A stretch of DNA of 11,511 bases from Fusibacter_D sp033549245. GTDB lineage: Bacteria > Bacillota > Clostridia > Peptostreptococcales > Acidaminobacteraceae. This document shows positions 8,368 through 11,511 of the stretch, one piece after another. The number at the start of each line of letters is the position of its first letter. Position 1 is the first letter of the stretch. The translations under genes and the position numbers were made by a program. Under the pieces are notes generated by a model. That model ran no database searches and was not told where the DNA came from. It saw only the letters and a list, made by a program, of their open reading frames with translations. The DNA is taken from positions 1 through 11,511 of the forward strand of contig JAWSUW010000122.1 of assembly GCA_033549245.1 (NCBI GenBank), given 5' to 3'.

Positions 8368-8751
8368 ATGAAATATTCGATGTTACACACTTGTTTGCGC
8401 GTTATGGACCTTGAAAAATCTTTAGCGTTTTATAAAAACGCCCTTGGGTTTAGAGAAACAAAGCGCAGAGATTTTCCAGAACATGAATTTACGCTGGTTT
8501 TTCTGACGGATGAATCTGGGCATTATGAAATTGAACTTACTTATAATTACAATCCAGAAAAGCCATATGTTATCGGCAATGGCTTCAGTCACCTAGCGGT
8601 AGGCACATCTGATTTAGAGGCATCGCACAAAAACCACGAGCTAATGGGGTATAAGGTCAGCAAACTGATGGGCCTTCCTGGAGAAGAACCAAGATACTAT
8701 TTTGTAACAGATCCAGATGGTTATGAAGTTGAAGTTATTAGAAGAGCTTAA
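8368..8751 (+). CDS. gloA: Lactoylglutathione lyase (glyoxalase I), VOC superfamily
   Basis: The 127-residue protein is a complete two-module VOC enzyme. It has the family opening MLHTCLRVMDLEKSLAFYKN and the four metal ligands at positions matching bacterial GlxI: H7, E56 (EIELTYN), H75 (FSHLAVG) and E122 (GYEVEVI). The enzyme converts the hemithioacetal of methylglyoxal and a thiol into the lactoyl thioester in the cytoplasm, detoxifying a by-product of sugar catabolism. In Firmicutes the thiol may be glutathione or bacillithiol; the sequence does not say. The start is supported by GAGGAG at 8355-8360. It appears monocistronic, with its own extended -10 and a terminator downstream. It is intact and close to the length of the E. 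coli enzyme. Confidence 0.93.
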   Translation: MKYSMLHTCLRVMDLEKSLAFYKNALGFRETKRRDFPEHEFTLVFLTDESGHYEIELTYNYNPEKPYVIGNGFSHLAVGTSDLEASHKNHELMGYKVSKLMGLPGEEPRYYFVTDPDGYEVEVIRRA

Positions 8752-8803
8752 ATGTGGTGACCAGCCCAATATCCAGGCCATTATTTATCACTGAATGGAC
8801 ACA

Positions 8804-8824
8804 GAATGCCATAGGCATTCCTTT
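8804..8824 (+). terminator. Weak hairpin after gloA
   Basis: GAATGCC/GGCATTC is a perfect 7-base stem with a 3-base loop, followed only by CTTT. It may contribute to gloA transcript ending, but the stronger terminator lies just downstream. Confidence 0.35.
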
Positions 8825-8859
8825 AACCAAAACAGGGGGAATTTTGAAACCTGATCAAA

Positions 8860-8897
8860 GTAAAACCCCACTGCCATGCAGCGGGGTTTACTTTTCA
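8860..8897 (+). terminator. Strong intrinsic terminator downstream of gloA
   Basis: GTAAA-CCCC-CTGC pairs with GCAG-GGGG-TTTAC around a short loop, with one bulged A and one A-C mismatch, followed by CTTTTC. This is the most convincing end for the gloA transcript. Any frame read through it (8754-8954) is unlikely to be a gene. Confidence 0.7.
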
Positions 8898-9102
8898 CTA
8901 CAAATCATCAGTACCAAAGGTATCCCATCCACTATGGATAAGCCGTTGCAATAACGCATAGAAGTGCAGGAATTAGGGGGTCAAGCTTGATTATTTGGTT
9001 TGTGAATCTGGGAATGTTGTAGGGTTAGAAAGTGTCATGAGGTCAACTGTGGAATGAAACGAAGTTGTAAATGTACAGATCGATACCCAGTTAGCGCTTA
9101 CA

Positions 9103-9599
9103 GTGGCGGTCGAAAGAGCCGTTCTTTTCCGGATAGAACGGATCAATGCGATGAGGCTAAGAATTGTCGGTTACATAGCAATCGTCTTAGAGCTGCTTCT
9201 ATTACTATTTTATGATCTGCCTAATCTCGCAAATACAGAGTCTCAGATGGCACTGTCATTGGCTTATTTAGGTGCTCATCTATTTCTACTGATTATTTCC
9301 ATAGCCGTTGTTATTGCTGGAAGCATGGACAGAGAAACTAGATTTTTTGGCACATCACGATTCGTTGATGGGACTGTATAATAGACGCCGATTTGAGAGT
9401 GAAGTTTTTAAGATGATGGAAGGTAGCGATCAACAGAATCATCTTGCCCTTGGGATTATGGACCTTGATGATTTTAAGAAAGTGAATGATTCATTTGGAC
9501 ATGACCGAGCAGATGATGTGCTCACCGGTAGAGTCCGAGTCTCAGGAAACGATTGATCAACTGATTGATAAAATCGAGCAAGAAATCTGGTTTTTGTGA
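9103..9599 (+). pseudogene. Diguanylate cyclase (GGDEF) pseudogene with frameshift and internal deletion
   Basis: Three consecutive frames hold pieces of one membrane-bound GGDEF protein. The first (open from 9058, GTG at 9103) encodes two hydrophobic helices (YIAIVLELLLLLFYD and LAYLGAHLFLLIISIAVVI). The match moves to the next frame near 9330, giving KLDFLAHHDSLMGLYNRRRF and LGIMDLDDFKKVNDSFGHDR, the conserved N-terminal half of GGDEF. Right after ADDVL (about 9525) the family similarity stops. A third frame (9531-9599) encodes SESQETIDQLIDKIEQEIWF, which resembles the end of such a domain. The GG(D/E)EF loop and about 100 residues around it are absent. The product could not make c-di-GMP. 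There is no RBS before any piece. Identity as a broken diguanylate cyclase is clear; assignment of the last piece is inference. Confidence 0.82.
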
Positions 9600-9785
9600 T
9601 AAAAAAACAACGCATGACTGGGTATACAACAACTATGTAAGCGTGAGACTTTGTTTGTGCTAAATGCAAGTTAAATATGATAAACCTCATTTTCTCTAGT
9701 AAGAGACCACTATTTTTATTTGAGAACATTTTTTAGGTTTAGTGCAAAGCGGGGATTTCCATTTTCGCTTAATAAAACGGAATAG

Positions 9786-10406
9786 TTGGCACTGTTAAAT
9801 GTTAAGCATTTGACTGTCAATCATTTGGTTGATGATCTCAATGCCGGTTACAAAATGTTTGGGGCGAATAGCTATGCTAAAGCTTCCGTGTCGGATATCG
9901 CTAAAGAGGCAGGAATTGCGAAATCAATGGTGTTTCATTATTTCCGGACAAAAAAAGAGTTCTATTTTTTCTTGATGGATCATTGCTTTGTTTTATTCAT
10001 TGATACGTTTTCAGATCTAAAAGTGATGGAATTAACCGATTTTTTTGAACGAATTGAGGCTTATAGTCGAGCTGAAATGTCTATTTTGAGAAAGTACCCC
10101 AATTTGTTCAAATATATAATGCGGTTTTACTACGAAAGGGATCCAGAAGTGCTGGAGGGCATTATGGAAGTGATTACAAAATCTCTTTCTCTCGGGATGA
10201 CCATGACTCTGGATGGAGTGGACACTACGAAGTTCAAGTCCGATGTGGATCTTGAGCAGTTGGCAAAAATGATCAGATGGATGGGTGAAGGTTTAAGTAA
10301 TCAGTTTACCGTATTCGATGAATCGGCTTTAGATGTAATTGAGCGTGAAATGACAAGCGCTATGATGGTGCTTAAGTCAAACTTATATAAGGAGGAGTTT
10401 TTATGA
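9786..10406 (+). CDS. TetR/AcrR-family transcriptional regulator, start uncertain
   Basis: The body is a typical TetR-type regulator of about 200 residues. A helix-turn-helix lies near residues 33-56 (ASVSDIAKEAGIAKSMVFHY, followed by FRTKKEFYF), then a helical ligand-binding region without recognisable specificity. The N-terminus is odd: the frame begins right after a TAG at 9783, and the only early starts are TTG codons at 9786, 9810 and 9825, none with a convincing RBS. The first ATG (9855) lies inside the DNA-binding domain. The normal start may have been lost or replaced, so the gene could be partly defective although the rest is intact. Its stop overlaps an ATG preceded by GGAGGAG, so a target gene was probably cotranscribed, but that gene is now truncated. 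Such regulators usually repress adjacent efflux or lipid genes; no target remains visible here. Confidence 0.82.
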   Translation: MALLNVKHLTVNHLVDDLNAGYKMFGANSYAKASVSDIAKEAGIAKSMVFHYFRTKKEFYFFLMDHCFVLFIDTFSDLKVMELTDFFERIEAYSRAEMSILRKYPNLFKYIMRFYYERDPEVLEGIMEVITKSLSLGMTMTLDGVDTTKFKSDVDLEQLAKMIRWMGEGLSNQFTVFDESALDVIEREMTSAMMVLKSNLYKEEFL

Positions 10407-10474
10407 TTGAAGGTTCAACGATGAGAGTACTTGTTATCGGATCATTAATGATATTTATGATTCAATTGTATTAA
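10403..10474 (+). pseudogene. Truncated start of a gene once coupled to tetR
   Basis: An ATG overlaps the tetR stop (ATGA) and has an excellent RBS (GGAGGAG, 10391-10397), yet the frame ends after 23 codons (MIEGSTMRVLVIGSLMIFM...). MRVLVIGS looks like the start of a nucleotide-binding oxidoreductase or similar protein. From about 10441 the DNA instead reads as DUF4143-type ATPase sequence in another frame. The likely reading is a deletion or insertion junction near 10435-10447 that removed the rest of this gene. A genuine 23-residue peptide is possible but less likely. Confidence 0.5.
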
Positions 10475-10962
10475 GGGAGGTTGTTCAAAGATATGGCATT
10501 CGAAATGTAGAAATTCTAAGCCGAATTGTAAAATATGTCATTGATAATGTCAGCAACACTTTTTCCGCTAAAAGTATATCTGATTATTTTATAAGCCAAA
10601 ATAGAAAAGTGGATCTCAACACTATTTATAATTATATTGATGCACTGAAGAGTTCTTTTGTAATCAATAAAGTTAACCGTTATGATATTCATGGGAAGGA
10701 AATATTGAAGACCCAAGAAAAATATTACCTTGCTAACCAAGGCATTCAGCATGCAAATTTTGGTTATAAGGATCGAAATATATCAGGTGTTCTTGAAAGT
10801 GTTGTTTATAATGAACTGATCATGAGAGGCTACCAAGTTTATGTAGGAAAGATTCAAGATTTGGGTATTGATTTTGTTGCTGAACGAAAAAACGATAAGA
10901 TATATGTTCAAGGTGTTCGTCATGTATATTTGGGGGATTTTATTACATCGGATTGGGTTTAG
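10441..10962 (+). pseudogene. Remnant of an AAA/DUF4143-type ATPase, 5'-truncated with internal deletion
   Basis: The frame reads NDIYDSIVLREVVQRYGIRN, then SNTFSAKSISDYFISQ, NTIYNYIDALKSSFVI, YDIHGKEILKTQEKYYLANQ and GVLESVVYNELIMRGYQVYV, the C-terminal half of a widespread bacterial ATPase family. The N-terminal AAA domain with Walker motifs is entirely missing; coding similarity starts at the junction near 10441, and the first in-frame stop upstream is at 10408. A nuclease-like DUF4143 region follows (GIDFVAERKNDKIYVQ), where intact members continue for about 40 more residues. Here the sequence jumps directly to GVRHVYLGDFITSDWV, which resembles the usual extreme C-terminus, so an in-frame internal deletion near 10912 is likely. 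An ATG at 10609 opens a 117-codon frame but without an RBS. The gene is considered dead. Confidence 0.8.
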
Positions 10963-11025
10963 AACCATAAACGGCGTTTTTGAAAACATTGTTAGTAATT
11001 TAGGATCTATGAAAGGGGATTGTCT

Positions 11026-11511
11026 ATGCTCATAGCAGAACTTAGAGAACTTTTAAAAAAATATAATGAAGATGACTTGCGACGTATAATTTCTGAAATG
11101 TATAAAGCCATGCCTAAAAAAATACGTGAAGAAAAGGATATTGATGTGCTCATTCAAGATGTCCACTCGCTCATGAATAATGGCAAGAGAAATGCAATGA
11201 AAGATAAACCATTGAACATTGAACGATTAACTTTTGAAATTGAAGAATTTATAGATTATGCTTATATGCAATATTACTTGACACCAAATCAGTTTGTTCA
11301 TAAAAAAGAGAGACCCAAATGGCGATTCAAAGTAAAAGGCTACATCAAAGAATTACAAGGAATATCAATTGCAACTCAAGAAGGTGAAAAGGCAACGGAA
11401 TTGTTGCAAAAATTGTATGAAATGTTGAGCTATGCTTGTGGGTATAGCCTCTTTAACTCGGACAATCCTTTTAATTCCGTTGGTATTGGACAAGTAGAAC
11501 TTTTGGATATT
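11026..11511 (+). CDS. Hypothetical protein, 3' partial
   Basis: An ATG at 11026 with GAAAGGGGA at 11011-11019 opens a frame that runs without stop to the window end (162 codons). The protein is soluble, charged and probably largely helical, starting MLIAELRELLKKYNEDDLRR. It includes AMPKKIREEKDIDVLIQDVH and a distinctive PNQFVHKKERPKWRFKVK. I see no membrane segment, signal peptide or catalytic motif that I can name. Similar uncharacterised proteins exist in Firmicutes as far as I recall, with no function I can state. It lies just after the ATPase remnant and seems intact up to the edge. Confidence 0.75.
   Translation, partial: MLIAELRELLKKYNEDDLRRIISEMYKAMPKKIREEKDIDVLIQDVHSLMNNGKRNAMKDKPLNIERLTFEIEEFIDYAYMQYYLTPNQFVHKKERPKWRFKVKGYIKELQGISIATQEGEKATELLQKLYEMLSYACGYSLFNSDNPFNSVGIGQVELLDI

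Larger units (their letters stand above)
8752..9057. other. Stretch without a recognisable gene
   Basis: Apart from the two hairpins after gloA, I see no supported gene here. A 66-codon frame from 8754 has no RBS, runs through the terminator and resembles nothing I know. The minus strand shows a short stretch (K-G-M-P-M-A-F-C-V-H) faintly like DDE transposases, too little to call. Confidence 0.5.

Noticed and set aside
8761..8850. Minus-strand stretch KGMPMAFCVHSVINNGLDIG, faintly like a DDE transposase
   Set aside because: The likeness is limited to a few residues, stops flank it closely, and no inverted repeats or other transposase motifs were found.
8754..8954. A 66-codon + strand frame after gloA
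   Set aside because: It has no RBS, reads through a strong terminator hairpin and shows no protein-like conservation I recognise.
9651..9681. Possible promoter TTGTTT / TATGAT before tetR
   Set aside because: Spacing is 19 bases and the match is weak; common by chance in AT-rich DNA.
9439..9729. 96-codon minus-strand frame
   Set aside because: It overlaps the GGDEF remnant antisense, has no RBS and looks like a shadow frame.
10922..11036. Alternative frame VFVMYIWGILLHRIGF... ending just past the start of the last gene
   Set aside because: The other frame gives a recognisable DUF4143-type C-terminus, so this one is likely chance.

Overview
The window looks like a piece of a low-GC Gram-positive (Firmicutes-type) genome. 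The evidence is AT-rich coding sequence with strong AGGAGG-like ribosome binding sites, an AraC/GH39 fusion regulator, GH3 glycosidases (one membrane-anchored and circularly permuted), a VOC glyoxalase, and an ATPase of the AAA/DUF4143 kind. A run of 10 Ns at 5506-5515 shows it is a draft scaffold, possibly metagenomic; genus cannot be told from the sequence. All genes seen are on the + strand.

Left part (1-8214), glycoside utilisation. A 5'-truncated gene encodes an AraC-type DNA-binding domain fused to a GH39 (beta-xylosidase-like) barrel and ends at a clear intrinsic terminator. A new transcription unit follows: a PAP2-family membrane phosphatase (2221-3054), a conventional GH3 beta-glucosidase-like enzyme whose ATG directly abuts the phosphatase stop codon (3055-5391), and a second GH3 protein (5402-8214). 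The second has a lysine-rich cytoplasmic N-terminus and one membrane helix, and its GH3 domains are in reversed order. It is interrupted by the assembly gap and differs visibly in codon choice from the first GH3. The likely picture is a sugar-responsive regulator next to a beta-glycoside processing operon with one cytoplasmic and one surface-anchored glycosidase. The phosphatase is the unexpected partner.

Middle (8215-8897). A GC-rich palindromic patch is followed by an extended -10 promoter, a complete glyoxalase I (gloA) with all four metal ligands, and a strong intrinsic terminator.

Right part (8898-11025), a decay corridor. It holds a diguanylate cyclase pseudogene spread over three frames and lacking its GGDEF signature, and a TetR regulator with an intact body but no convincing start. 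It also holds the first codons of a gene that overlapped tetR, cut off and joined to a DUF4143-type ATPase remnant. That remnant lacks its whole ATPase domain and appears to carry a clean internal deletion that keeps the C-terminal tail.

The window ends inside a hypothetical protein (from 11026) with a good RBS. No RNA genes, CRISPR arrays or intact mobile elements were seen. I found no clearly new biological system; the most unusual items are the PAP2/GH3/permuted-GH3 operon and the cluster of partly deleted genes.
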